Below the pieces are notes generated by a model, which had not been told where the DNA came from, searched no databases, and was given only the letters and a program-made list of their open reading frames with translations. Shown here in pieces: positions 1-7,710 of a stretch of 19,236 nucleotides of DNA. Position numbers and translations under genes: made by a program. Positions within the stretch are counted from its first letter, which is position 1; each line of letters begins with the position of its first letter. The DNA lies in the NCBI GenBank assembly GCA_000437375.1, contig FR898219.1, positions 39,431 to 58,666 of the forward strand. Direction: 5' to 3'. Source of the DNA: Eubacterium sp. CAG:841 (lineage in GTDB: Bacteria; Bacillota; Clostridia; Oscillospirales; CAG-272).

Positions 1-151
1 GCCAGCCGTAACGGCGGTGGTGACAGAAACTACCGGCGTAGAGATGCCTAAAATAAAAACAGTGAAGCTTGACAGGCCGTTTGTATATTTTATAGTCGAT
101 ACAAATACAAATCTTCCGATGTTCATGGGAGTTGTTACGGAGATAAAATAA
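1..151 (+). CDS. Serpin family protease inhibitor, C-terminal end only
   Basis: The window opens inside this gene; reading from base 2, 49 codons lead to TAA at 149-151. Serpins inhibit serine or cysteine proteases by a suicide mechanism in which the cleaved reactive loop inserts into a beta-sheet. Visible here are the reactive-loop hinge remnant (AVTAVV), the loop itself (TETTGVEM), and the conserved end, LDRPFVYFIVD followed by PMFMGVV, which matches the serpin signature (PF-x-F-x-I then LFMG-x-V). Aligned by eye on antithrombin, the scissile bond falls near Thr-Gly; an alpha-1-antitrypsin register would put it at Met-Pro, so P1 is unsettled but small or hydrophobic rather than Arg. Gut Clostridia are known to secrete serpins (the siropins of Eubacterium siraeum). 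The next gene's ribosome site overlaps this stop, so the two are co-transcribed. Signal peptide and most of the fold lie upstream of the window. Confidence 0.87.
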   Translation, partial: PAVTAVVTETTGVEMPKIKTVKLDRPFVYFIVDTNTNLPMFMGVVTEIK

Positions 152-160
152 GGAGGAGCT

Positions 161-652
161 ATGAGAAAGAGGATAGCTGCAATGATAGCCGCAATAATCA
201 TGGTCGCACTTACGGTTGTACTTTGCTCGTGCGAGTCAAAAAGCGCGAAGCTTATCCCCGTTAACGAATATGACAATCCGAAAATGGATCAGGCTGTTGC
301 GTCCGAAATTAAGACAGCATACTTCAAAAAACTTTCGGACGGGAATCTGACAGACAAAGGATCGGTATATTCGCCGCAGTCTCCGAGCGATCTGTTTATA
401 ATGTGCTATTATGGCAATTTCAGCGGATGTGAAGCCGTGATGATCGGCGGCGACGGAATCAATTATACCGAAGCGTATCGTCCTGTTTATGTGGCGGGGT
501 ATGAAATCGTGTTCCCGAGCGGGCAGCCGCTTTATATGTATAAGGAAGGGAAGTTCTATCTTGTCAAGGAGGCGTATGACGCCGGTGTCATTACAAAAAA
601 CGATGTTTGCGAGTTGGCTGAAATTTTTGCCCTTCTTACTGAAAACGACTGA
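161..652 (+). CDS. Small lipoprotein co-transcribed with the serpin, unknown function
   Basis: 163 residues. A basic start (MRKR), a hydrophobic stretch (about 6-21) and a lipobox L-C-S-C give a probable lipidated Cys24 (Cys22 is an alternative), so the protein should sit on the outer face of the cytoplasmic membrane. The start is fixed by AGGAGG at 151-156, which overlaps the serpin stop. Residues about 80-158 (YYGNFSGCEAVMI, VAGYEIVF, YKEGKFYLVKEAYDAGVIT) resemble a short uncharacterised domain that I recall at the C-terminus of many clostridial secreted proteins (pattern YYG-x-Y-x-G, VAGY, aromatic-K-x-G-x-FY-x-L-x-EAY-x-x-G-L-L-T). I cannot give it a biochemical role. Position suggests a surface partner of the serpin. 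It is followed by a strong terminator. Confidence 0.82.
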   Translation: MRKRIAAMIAAIIMVALTVVLCSCESKSAKLIPVNEYDNPKMDQAVASEIKTAYFKKLSDGNLTDKGSVYSPQSPSDLFIMCYYGNFSGCEAVMIGGDGINYTEAYRPVYVAGYEIVFPSGQPLYMYKEGKFYLVKEAYDAGVITKNDVCELAEIFALLTEND

Positions 653-675
653 AACCGAATGAATTTATAATTTTG

Positions 676-714
676 AAAAAACGCGTTTTCGCCTTGCGGC
701 GAAGACGCGTTTTT
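676..714 (+). terminator. Intrinsic terminator after the serpin-lipoprotein unit
   Basis: A 12-bp stem, CGCGTTTTCGCC (682-693) with GGCGAAGACGCG (698-709), has one G-T wobble and a 4-nt loop. It is flanked by an A run upstream and TTTTT downstream, which pair to lengthen the stem. It lies 24 bases after the lipoprotein stop. Confidence 0.9.
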
Positions 715-902
715 CGGTTGGACGAATAAATATCGATAAAAATACGCATTTTATGTATTGAATGCGACTGCGGTTTTCTGCACTTGATGTAAAACACAGA
801 AAAAAATTTGCATTTTTTGCACAAACACATTAAAAAATTTTATTTTAAACTCCGTTTTTTTGAATAAAAATGCTCGCACATGAAATTATTTCATTGAAAA
901 CA
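715..902. other. AT-rich non-coding gap, nothing recognised
   Basis: Very AT-rich sequence between the terminator and the transporter promoter. The only long reading frame crossing it (636-830, minus) has no ribosome site and an unconvincing composition. A-tracts near 800-860 could be an UP element or bent DNA upstream of the promoter, but this is only a suggestion. Confidence 0.5.
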
Positions 903-931
903 TTGACAAATAAACGGTGATTTGATAAAAT
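903..931 (+). promoter_or_regulatory. Sigma-A promoter of the oligopeptide transporter operon
   Basis: TTGACA at 903-908, a 17-base spacer, then TAAAAT at 926-931 preceded by TGA (extended -10). A start near 938 would give a leader of about 140 bases before the binding-protein gene. Confidence 0.83.
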
Positions 932-978
932 ATATAAAATATTATTCATAGTTTTGAAACATAAATCGGTGAATGATA

Positions 979-1045
979 TACCGCCGTCGGCTTAAACCAA
1001 CCAAAAGCTTTTTCGGCGGTAGGTTGCCTTTTCCAAAAGAAAAGG
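979..1045 (+). promoter_or_regulatory. Structured 5' leader with two hairpins
   Basis: First hairpin: TACCGCCG (979-986) pairs with CGGCGGTA (1014-1021), and an inner GCTT (990-993) pairs with AAGC (1005-1008). Second hairpin: CCTTTTC (1027-1033) pairs with GAAAAGG (1039-1045) and lies 19 bases before the ribosome site AGGAG (1065-1069). Neither matches a riboswitch class I recognise. They could protect the 5' end or tune translation. Confidence 0.5.
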
Positions 1046-1078
1046 TAAAATAAATATTATGAAAAGGAGAAAAACAAA

Positions 1079-3244
1079 ATGAAACTCACAAAGGTTCTGG
1101 CTCTTGCTCTCGCACTTTGCATGGTCGTTCTCGCGCTGGCTTCCTGTAAGAAGCCTCCCGTTGAACCGAAAGTTGACCTTGTAGATCCTTATGCAGGCAA
1201 GACACATCAGGAAGTTTCCGACGCGCTCTATGCACAGGTGCTCGGAGAATTCAACGAATACTATCAGGCAGCTCTGAAAGCTGACAGCATATCCGAAAGA
1301 TTTGCTCTCATGGCTATCGCGGAAGCTAAGCTTCTCGGTCAGGGCGTAATGCTCCCCTCGTCTTCAAAGGGCGGTAACTACGCTATATCCAGAGTTGCTC
1401 CTTATACGATCACATCCGTACTTTGGGGCAACGACTCCGACAGATTCCATCAGGCTATCATCGTTAAGGGCGATCCGCTCACACCCGCTGTTCGCGATGA
1501 GATGAAGGCTAAATGGGCAGAGCTCAAGGGCACAGGCACATATGAAGCCTGGGCAAAGAGCTATCTCACAGGCAAGGGCTATGAGCTCAACGACGTATAT
1601 ACTTTCGGATACACATCCGATCCTACGACATGGGACGCACTTGCAACATCGCAGGCTGCTGACGCCGAAGCTATCGTAAACACTTACGACGGACTTCTTG
1701 AGTACGACGTTGAAAACGTTCAGAGACCCGCACTTGCTGAGTCTTATGAAGTTTCCGAAGACGGCCTCACATACACATTCCACATCCGTAAGGGCGTTAA
1801 ATGGGTTGACTATCAGGGCAACGTTATCGAAGACGTTACAGCTCACAGCTTTGTAAAAGGCATGCAGCACATGATGGACGCTAAGGAAGGTCTTGAATTC
1901 CTCGTTGACGGCAAGATCAAAAACGCTTCTCAGTACATGAACAGCGAAATCACAGATTTCTCTGAGGTAGGCGTTAAGGCTACAGACGACTATACTCTTG
2001 TATACACTCTCGAAGCTCCCTGCTCATTCTTCACAACAATGCTCGGATACGGTTGCTTCGCTCCTATCAGCGAAAAGTACTTCCGTGCAAAGGGCGGCGC
2101 TTTCGGTATGGAAGAATATGCTGCAGCAAAAGAGAAGGACACATACACATACGGCACTTCTTTTGAAAACATTGCTTACTGCGGACCGTACCTCGTAACA
2201 TCCGCAACAGAGAAGAACTCCGTCGTATTCGACCTCAACCCCACATATTGGAACAAAGACAACGTAAACCTCAAGAAGATCGTTTGGAGATTCATCGACG
2301 GTCAGGATCCTACAGAATCCTACACGCTTATGAAGGACGGCACATTTGCAGGCGCAGGTCTCAACACTCAGTCTATTGCAAAGGCTAAAGAAGACGGTCT
2401 CTTTGACAAATATTCTTACATTTCCAGTACGGACGCAACGGCTTACCCGATGTTCCTCAACCTCTATCGTGCAGCTTACGCTAACTTCAACGACGCAACA
2501 ATTGCAGTTTCCGAAATGAACGATACAGATAAGATCAGAACAAACCTTGCAATGGAAAACAGAAACTTCCGTCTTGCAGTTGTTACGGGTCTTGACCGTA
2601 GTGTATACAATGCTACAACTCAGGGTGATGATCTTAAGCTCACAAACCTTGTTAACTCCTATGTTCCCGGCACGTTCGTATCTCTCGACGAGGACGTAAC
2701 CGTTAAGATCGGCGGCAAGGACACAACATTCAAGGCAGGCACATATTACGGTGCTATTCTTCAGGCTGCTCTTGATGCAGACGGCGTTAAGGTTAAAGTT
2801 TGGGATCCTACAGCTGATGAAGGCGTAGGTTCATCCGCAGGCTTTGACGGTTGGTACAATGCTGCATACGCTCGTGAAAACCTCAAGAAGGCTGTTGAAG
2901 AACTCAAGGCTAAGGGCGTTGAAATCACAAAGGAAAATCCGATCATCCTTGAACTTCCTTACTATGATGTAAACCAGACTTTCTCCAACAGAGCAAACGC
3001 TCTCAAGCAGTCCATCGAGTCTTCTCTTGAAGGACTTGTTGAAATCAGACTTATCAAGTGCGGCGGTTCAAACGCTCTTAACTGGTACTACGCAGGCTAT
3101 TATCCCTCCACGGGTGACGGCATGAACTATAATATCATGGATAACTCCGGTTGGGGTCCTGACTACGGCGATCCTTCCACTTATCTTGATACAATGCTCC
3201 CGGACGGCGACGGCTACATGACGAAGAGCATCGGTCTTTATTGA
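1079..3244 (+). CDS. oppA: Oligopeptide ABC transporter substrate-binding lipoprotein, apparently circularly permuted (AmiA/OppA-like)
   Basis: 721 residues. A signal peptide ends in lipobox L-A-S-C (Cys23), so the protein is anchored outside the membrane and delivers peptides to the permease encoded next. Family-5 binding-protein features start unusually late: YTFGYTSDPTTWDALAT (about 174-190), PALAESYEVSEDGLTYTFHI (217-236), RKGVKW (237-242), and GWGPDYGDPSTYLD (691-704) almost at the end. Residues about 43-165 instead resemble the usual C-terminal end of AmiA: a helix like EYDKLVDEA, SERFALMAIAEAKLL, VMLPSSS, ISRVAPYT, then a PLT...KAKW tail. The protein stops (YMTKSIGLY) where AmiA carries on for about 120 residues. 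Codon use is strongly biased (Thr ACA, Lys AAG), unlike the neighbours, which suggests very high expression. The start is set by AGGAG nine bases upstream. Peptide binding is a family inference. Confidence 0.93.
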   Translation: MKLTKVLALALALCMVVLALASCKKPPVEPKVDLVDPYAGKTHQEVSDALYAQVLGEFNEYYQAALKADSISERFALMAIAEAKLLGQGVMLPSSSKGGNYAISRVAPYTITSVLWGNDSDRFHQAIIVKGDPLTPAVRDEMKAKWAELKGTGTYEAWAKSYLTGKGYELNDVYTFGYTSDPTTWDALATSQAADAEAIVNTYDGLLEYDVENVQRPALAESYEVSEDGLTYTFHIRKGVKWVDYQGNVIEDVTAHSFVKGMQHMMDAKEGLEFLVDGKIKNASQYMNSEITDFSEVGVKATDDYTLVYTLEAPCSFFTTMLGYGCFAPISEKYFRAKGGAFGMEEYAAAKEKDTYTYGTSFENIAYCGPYLVTSATEKNSVVFDLNPTYWNKDNVNLKKIVWRFIDGQDPTESYTLMKDGTFAGAGLNTQSIAKAKEDGLFDKYSYISSTDATAYPMFLNLYRAAYANFNDATIAVSEMNDTDKIRTNLAMENRNFRLAVVTGLDRSVYNATTQGDDLKLTNLVNSYVPGTFVSLDEDVTVKIGGKDTTFKAGTYYGAILQAALDADGVKVKVWDPTADEGVGSSAGFDGWYNAAYARENLKKAVEELKAKGVEITKENPIILELPYYDVNQTFSNRANALKQSIESSLEGLVEIRLIKCGGSNALNWYYAGYYPSTGDGMNYNIMDNSGWGPDYGDPSTYLDTMLPDGDGYMTKSIGLY

Positions 3245-3279
3245 TTTTTTGCCTTAATAAAAATTAAATAAATAACTGT

Positions 3280-3317
3280 ATAATAAGGGGCGGCGATTTT
3301 TCCTGTCCCCTTATTAT
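3280..3317 (+). promoter_or_regulatory. Intercistronic hairpin between binding protein and permeases
   Basis: TAATAAGGGG (3281-3290) pairs perfectly with CCCCTTATTA (3307-3316), and A3280-T3317 extends it; the loop is 16 bases. No T-run follows, so it is not a standard terminator. Hairpins in this place commonly stabilise the 3' end of binding-protein mRNA or partly stop polymerase, giving more binding protein than permease. Confidence 0.65.
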
Positions 3318-3340
3318 GCATATAATGAGAGATACGGCTT

Positions 3341-4942
3341 ATGACAAAATACTTACTGAAACGGTTGCTTCACGGGCTTGTTTCCGTAGTGATCGTCGTC
3401 GCGATCGTAATGCTCCTGGTATATACGCTTATGGATCGCGAACTTATATTTGCCAATGACGGCACGTTCACAAAAAGAGTAAATAACGACCGAGAAATCT
3501 ACAAGTATTCCCAATGGGAAAAATTCGGCTATCTTGACTATATAACATATAACGAATATCTTACCTCGCTTGTGAAGTCAGGCGAAATAACCGAAGAAAT
3601 ATGCGCTGAGGCTGCCAACATTGCAACCAAAGAAAACGAAGACAATCCGACGGCAAAAAAATATGCGGCAAAATTCAAAGAATATTATGAATCAAAGGGA
3701 TATACTGCCGTTCGTCTTGACGCTGTAATGGTATCATCCAAAAAGGTTGCCAGTGGGGGAAAACAGCAGCTTTTCGTATACAAAAATACCCCTATGATAA
3801 AAAGAATGATTTCCTTCTTCGGAAGGGTAGTGTCCGTTGATAACATTCACTACGTTGAAGACGATATAGAGAACAGGGGACTTACCTTTACGTTTTATGA
3901 TCCCGTCTACAACACTCAGCCCGGAACCGGAGAGGTGGCAAAAAACAAGTTCTCTCCTGCAATAATAGGCAACGGCACGAAATATAAATATCTCGTTTAC
4001 TTCGACAATAAATTCCCGTTTGTTCATCAGAATCTTATAACGATAAATCTCGGCGTTTCGATATCGGTAAACCGTAACGTTGACGTTTTCCAGACGATGA
4101 CACAATCTCAGGGTGCTTATATAAAATCAGAAACGGTTTATCCGACAGGACTTGTTGAGGACAGCGCATATGATCTTCATTCGGCAACATATGCTTATGC
4201 CGGTGCAAGAGACACGGCTGAAATCTACTCCGACCGCTATGTTGACGATTACATCAACACAAACGCGGTAAAGAATAATCATTCAAAACTCGGATATTCG
4301 TTCATAATCGGCATAATCTCGGTTATAATGTCTTACTTCCTTGCAGTGCCGCTCGGCATACTTATGGCAAGAAAGAAGGACAAGCTTGTAGATAAGATAG
4401 GCACACTTTATATCGTGTTTATCATAGCGGTTCCGTCGCTTGCATACATTTTTATGTTCAAGGCGATAGGCGGAAAACTCGGTCTTCCCACGTCTTTCCT
4501 TATGGAAAGCGAAACGAAGATGATGTATATCCTTCCCATAGTATCGCTGGCACTTCCGTCCATAGCCGGACTTATGAAGTGGCTACGTCGTTACATGGTA
4601 GACCAGATGAACTCGGACTATGTAAAATTTGCGCGTTCGGGCGGACTTTCGGAAGGGGAGATATTCTCCGGTCATATTCTTAAAAACGCGGCTATACCGA
4701 TAATTCACGGTATTCCGGCAAGCGTTTTCGGAGCGCTTTCCGGCGCTATTATCACGGAACGTGTTTACCTCGTTCCCGGTGCCGGCAACCTTCTTACTAC
4801 GGCGATAAACACTTACGATAACGGCGTTATAGTAGGACTTACATTGTTCTATTCAACGCTTTCGATACTTTCAATAATTTTCGGTGATATTCTTATGGCA
4901 TTGGTGGATCCGAGAATTTCATTCTCAAGTAAAGCGAGGTGA
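3341..4942 (+). CDS. oppB: Oligopeptide ABC transporter permease OppB/AmiC
   Basis: 533 residues, one of the two membrane subunits of the peptide importer. TM1 is about residues 10-31. A long extracytoplasmic region (about 32-315) follows, then a five-helix BPD_transp_1 core (about 318-525). The EAA coupling loop is YVKFARSGGLSEGEIFSGHI (427-446), which contacts the ATPases. The big loop is a family trait: pneumococcal AmiC also has a start like ...RKLIF, an internal GNGTKYKYLVYF...FPFVHQN segment and a similar length. The end, DPRISF, also fits the family. The ribosome site is weak (GAGAG about ten bases upstream), in line with lower translation than the binding protein. Its stop overlaps the oppC start region, so the two are translationally coupled. 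Confidence 0.93.
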   Translation: MTKYLLKRLLHGLVSVVIVVAIVMLLVYTLMDRELIFANDGTFTKRVNNDREIYKYSQWEKFGYLDYITYNEYLTSLVKSGEITEEICAEAANIATKENEDNPTAKKYAAKFKEYYESKGYTAVRLDAVMVSSKKVASGGKQQLFVYKNTPMIKRMISFFGRVVSVDNIHYVEDDIENRGLTFTFYDPVYNTQPGTGEVAKNKFSPAIIGNGTKYKYLVYFDNKFPFVHQNLITINLGVSISVNRNVDVFQTMTQSQGAYIKSETVYPTGLVEDSAYDLHSATYAYAGARDTAEIYSDRYVDDYINTNAVKNNHSKLGYSFIIGIISVIMSYFLAVPLGILMARKKDKLVDKIGTLYIVFIIAVPSLAYIFMFKAIGGKLGLPTSFLMESETKMMYILPIVSLALPSIAGLMKWLRRYMVDQMNSDYVKFARSGGLSEGEIFSGHILKNAAIPIIHGIPASVFGALSGAIITERVYLVPGAGNLLTTAINTYDNGVIVGLTLFYSTLSILSIIFGDILMALVDPRISFSSKAR

Positions 4943-4947
4943 CAGAT

Positions 4948-5928
4948 ATGGATAAAGGCAAACTTATCTCTCTTGATGAGTTCGGCATGAGCGAGGAAGA
5001 ACTCTTTTCTCGCATTGACAACAGCGAAGCAGAAGCCGAAAAAATAACGGCTCCGCGTTATTCATACTGGCGCTCGGTTATGAGAGTTTTCTTCAAGAAG
5101 AGAATAAACATTATAATTCTTGCCATACTTGCGGTTCTTGTAATATTTGCTTACGTTTATCCGATGTTCTCTGGTTACGACAAATATGCAAACCTTATGC
5201 TTGAAGGCGCGAAGCACCTTACGCCCAAAGCGGCAATAGCAAAGCATGGCTTCAGTATACATTGGATATTCGGTGCAGGCGCAGTGGGACAGTCCACATT
5301 CGACGCACTCTGGAGCGGTGCAAGAATATCGCTTTCGCTTGCATTTGTATGCGCAGCCATAAATATGACGATAGGCGTTATAATAGGCGCTGTATGGGGA
5401 CTTTCCAAACGTGTTGACGTTATTATGACAGAGGTCTACAATATTATCGGAAACGTTCCGTATATTCTTCTTATTTCGGTACTTGTAATGATACTTTCCG
5501 CAAGTTTTTGGGCAATGGTATTTGCTCTTACCGTAACGGGATGGCTTGGCATTGCGTACTTTATTCGTACACAGGTAATCATTATACGCGACAGGGAATA
5601 CAACCTCGCGTCCAAATGCCTCGGAACGTCAACTTTCCGTATAGCAATGAAAAACATCCTGCCTTTCATGGTATCGGTAATAGTTACTCTTGCCGCAACG
5701 GAAATTCCTTCGTATATTTCATACGAAGTTTTCCTTTCCTACATCGGACTTTCAATGTCCGATATGTCGCTCGGTAAGCTTATTTATGAAGCCGAAGGCT
5801 CAATGCTCACGCCCGGATTTGAGTTTGAATTCTGGTGTCCCGTTGCTGTGGCTTCCATTATTACGGTCGTGCTGTATGTTGTCGGACAGAACTTAGGCGA
5901 TGCGTCCGACCCCAGAACGCATACCTGA
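4948..5928 (+). CDS. oppC: Oligopeptide ABC transporter permease OppC/AmiD
   Basis: 326 residues from ATG 4948. Second membrane subunit, forming the channel with OppB. A cytoplasmic N-tail (YSYWRSVMRVFFKK, about 38-51) precedes TM1 (about 52-72). The permease core (about 120-315) carries the EAA loop EYNLASKCLGTSTFRIAMKN (217-236). The end, VVGQNLGDASDPRTHT, is nearly identical to the AmiD end I recall. An in-frame GTG at 4939 overlaps the oppB stop (GTGA) but has no good ribosome site; ATG 4948 has GAGG at 4936-4939 with an 8-base spacer, so I prefer it. The GTG start would add three residues. Confidence 0.93.
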   Translation: MDKGKLISLDEFGMSEEELFSRIDNSEAEAEKITAPRYSYWRSVMRVFFKKRINIIILAILAVLVIFAYVYPMFSGYDKYANLMLEGAKHLTPKAAIAKHGFSIHWIFGAGAVGQSTFDALWSGARISLSLAFVCAAINMTIGVIIGAVWGLSKRVDVIMTEVYNIIGNVPYILLISVLVMILSASFWAMVFALTVTGWLGIAYFIRTQVIIIRDREYNLASKCLGTSTFRIAMKNILPFMVSVIVTLAATEIPSYISYEVFLSYIGLSMSDMSLGKLIYEAEGSMLTPGFEFEFWCPVAVASIITVVLYVVGQNLGDASDPRTHT

Positions 5929-5949
5929 TCTTATACGGAGGCAGACAGA

Positions 5950-7698
5950 ATGGAAAATAACAAAGTTTTATTATCCGTAAAGGATCTTGTTGTAAAATTC
6001 CGCGTGCGCGGAAGAATACTCACCGCTATACGCGGTATATCGCTTGACATTTATGAAAACGAATCGATAGCGATCGTGGGTGAATCCGGTTCAGGTAAAT
6101 CGGTATTTACAAAAACGTTTGCCGGAATGCTTGATGAAAACGGTTTTATAGACAACGGAAGTATTGTTTTCAGCGATGAAGAGCTTGCCGATACATGTGT
6201 TAAAAAAGGTGCGGTTGATCGCTCGCTTGTTTCTTCAATAAGAAAAAAGCTTGATCTTTATTCAAAGCTTGAGGCCGGTTCGGAGACATACAAGGAGATA
6301 CTTTCGCTCAAATCGGAAAAGAAAAGCAAGCTTGGCATAAGCGGCGAAGAGCTTGAAGCCATAGATGACAAGATCTCCGACATTATGTTCAAGAGAACAG
6401 AAGATTTTAACTTAAAACAGACAATAGACCCTTCAAAGGAAAAAGACAGAATAAAAGAAGTTTCAAAGCGAATTGCCGAATACGACGCAGAGATAAAAAA
6501 TCTCAGACACAAAAAAGAAGAGATAGTAAAAGCTCATCGCGCAGAGGCGAAAGCCGATATTGAATATCTGCACGCATATGATGAAAAAATGCTTTCTCTC
6601 AATGCAAAATATGCAAAAGAGATATCCGGCGATATTTCGGAGAAGCAGAAGCAGAGAAACGAAGTGCTTGCAAAGGAAGTATATCTTTCTGTGGGGCGCT
6701 ACGGTATATTCAAGCGCATAAGCCTTATAAGATCTCTTGAAAAAAGCCTGAAAAAAGCTATGCAAATGGGTGTTGACCTCGACTCGGAGGACGTAAAAAA
6801 CTCTGTGTTCGACTCCACGGTTTTCAGAGTAAGATATCTTGACGAAACGGAAGATAAGCTTCACGGAACGTGTATTATAAACCTTGCAAACGTCCGCTAT
6901 TCGCAGGACTGGGGACAGATACGCGGCAAGAAGATAGCGACTGTTTTCCAGGACCCTATGACATCGCTCAACCCTATTATAACCATAGGCAAGCAGATAA
7001 CCTCCATAATCATAAAGCATCAGAAATGCTCGGAGATTGAAGCGAGAGCGAGAGCGCTCACGCTTATGAAAAAGGTAGGAATACCGAATGCAGAAAACCG
7101 TTTCGATGATTATCCCTTCCAGTATTCCGGAGGTATGAGACAGAGAATAGTTATAGCGATAGCGCTTTCGTGCCAGCCGAAGATTCTTATCTGCGACGAG
7201 CCTACCACCGCGCTTGACGTTACTATTCAGGCTCAGATATTGCAGCTCCTGAAGGACCTTCAGAAAGAGTTCAAATATACAATTGTATTTATCACGCACG
7301 ATCTTGGCGTTGTCGCCAACATTGCGGACAGAGTTGCCGTGCTTTACGCCGGTGAAATAGTTGAAATAGGAAAGGTAGAGGAAATATTCTACGATCCGCG
7401 TCATCCTTACACATGGGCGCTTCTTTCCTCGCTTCCGCAACTCGCGCAGAAAAATACAAAGCTTTATTCAATCACGGGAACGCCTCCGTCTCTTTACAAT
7501 CGTATAATAGGCGACCCGTTTGCTCCGAGAAATCCGTATTGCCTTAAAGTAGATACACTCAAGGAGCCGCCAATGTTCCGCGTTACGGATACACACTATG
7601 CAAAGACATGGCTGTTGGATCCGAGAGCGCCTAAGGTTGAAAAACCTGAAATTATTCAGAACATCCACGAAAAACTGATAAACGCATTCAACATATAG
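5950..7698 (+). CDS. oppD: Oligopeptide ABC transporter ATPase OppD/AmiE with a ~230-residue insertion
   Basis: 582 residues, against about 330-360 usual for OppD. All ATPase motifs are intact: Walker A GESGSGKS (44-51), Q-loop Gln334 in VFQDPMTSLNP, signature SGGMRQR (393-399), Walker B ILICDEP (412-418), His450 switch. The extra sequence lies between Walker A and the Q-loop (about 77-315). It is rich in Lys/Glu with probable long helices (about 115-245) and ends RYLDET...LHGT before returning to the fold at WGQIRGKKIATVFQ. The C-terminal oligopeptide domain (RHPYTWALLSSLPQ, GDPFAPRNPY, HYAKTWLLDPRAPKVEKPE) is of the Gram-positive AmiE type, which lacks the Fe-S cysteines of proteobacterial DppD/OppD. 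GGAGG at 5937-5941 sets the start. It forms a heterodimer with OppF to power import. Confidence 0.94.
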   Translation: MENNKVLLSVKDLVVKFRVRGRILTAIRGISLDIYENESIAIVGESGSGKSVFTKTFAGMLDENGFIDNGSIVFSDEELADTCVKKGAVDRSLVSSIRKKLDLYSKLEAGSETYKEILSLKSEKKSKLGISGEELEAIDDKISDIMFKRTEDFNLKQTIDPSKEKDRIKEVSKRIAEYDAEIKNLRHKKEEIVKAHRAEAKADIEYLHAYDEKMLSLNAKYAKEISGDISEKQKQRNEVLAKEVYLSVGRYGIFKRISLIRSLEKSLKKAMQMGVDLDSEDVKNSVFDSTVFRVRYLDETEDKLHGTCIINLANVRYSQDWGQIRGKKIATVFQDPMTSLNPIITIGKQITSIIIKHQKCSEIEARARALTLMKKVGIPNAENRFDDYPFQYSGGMRQRIVIAIALSCQPKILICDEPTTALDVTIQAQILQLLKDLQKEFKYTIVFITHDLGVVANIADRVAVLYAGEIVEIGKVEEIFYDPRHPYTWALLSSLPQLAQKNTKLYSITGTPPSLYNRIIGDPFAPRNPYCLKVDTLKEPPMFRVTDTHYAKTWLLDPRAPKVEKPEIIQNIHEKLINAFNI

Positions 7699-7710
7699 GA
7701 GAGGCAGGCC

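Noticed and set aside
3241..3280. Internal promoter in the gap before oppB
   Set aside because: TTGATT overlaps the stop codon and the -10-like matches are only what AT-rich DNA gives by chance.
3430..4290. Very long extracytoplasmic loop in OppB
   Set aside because: Pneumococcal AmiC has the same loop with matching internal motifs; expected for this family.
4939..4947. GTG start for oppC at 4939
   Set aside because: No ribosome site at the right distance, while ATG 4948 has GAGG eight bases upstream; kept only as an alternative.
6463..7440. 325-codon minus-strand frame inside oppD
   Set aside because: Lies opposite intact ATPase motifs and has the low-complexity, Arg/Tyr-rich look of an antisense shadow, with no ribosome site.
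7500..7580. Loss of the Fe-S cysteines in the C-terminal domain of OppD (DPFAPRN instead of CPFAPRC)
   Set aside because: Gram-positive AmiE/OppD proteins as I recall them also lack these cysteines, so this is a family trait and not a local oddity.
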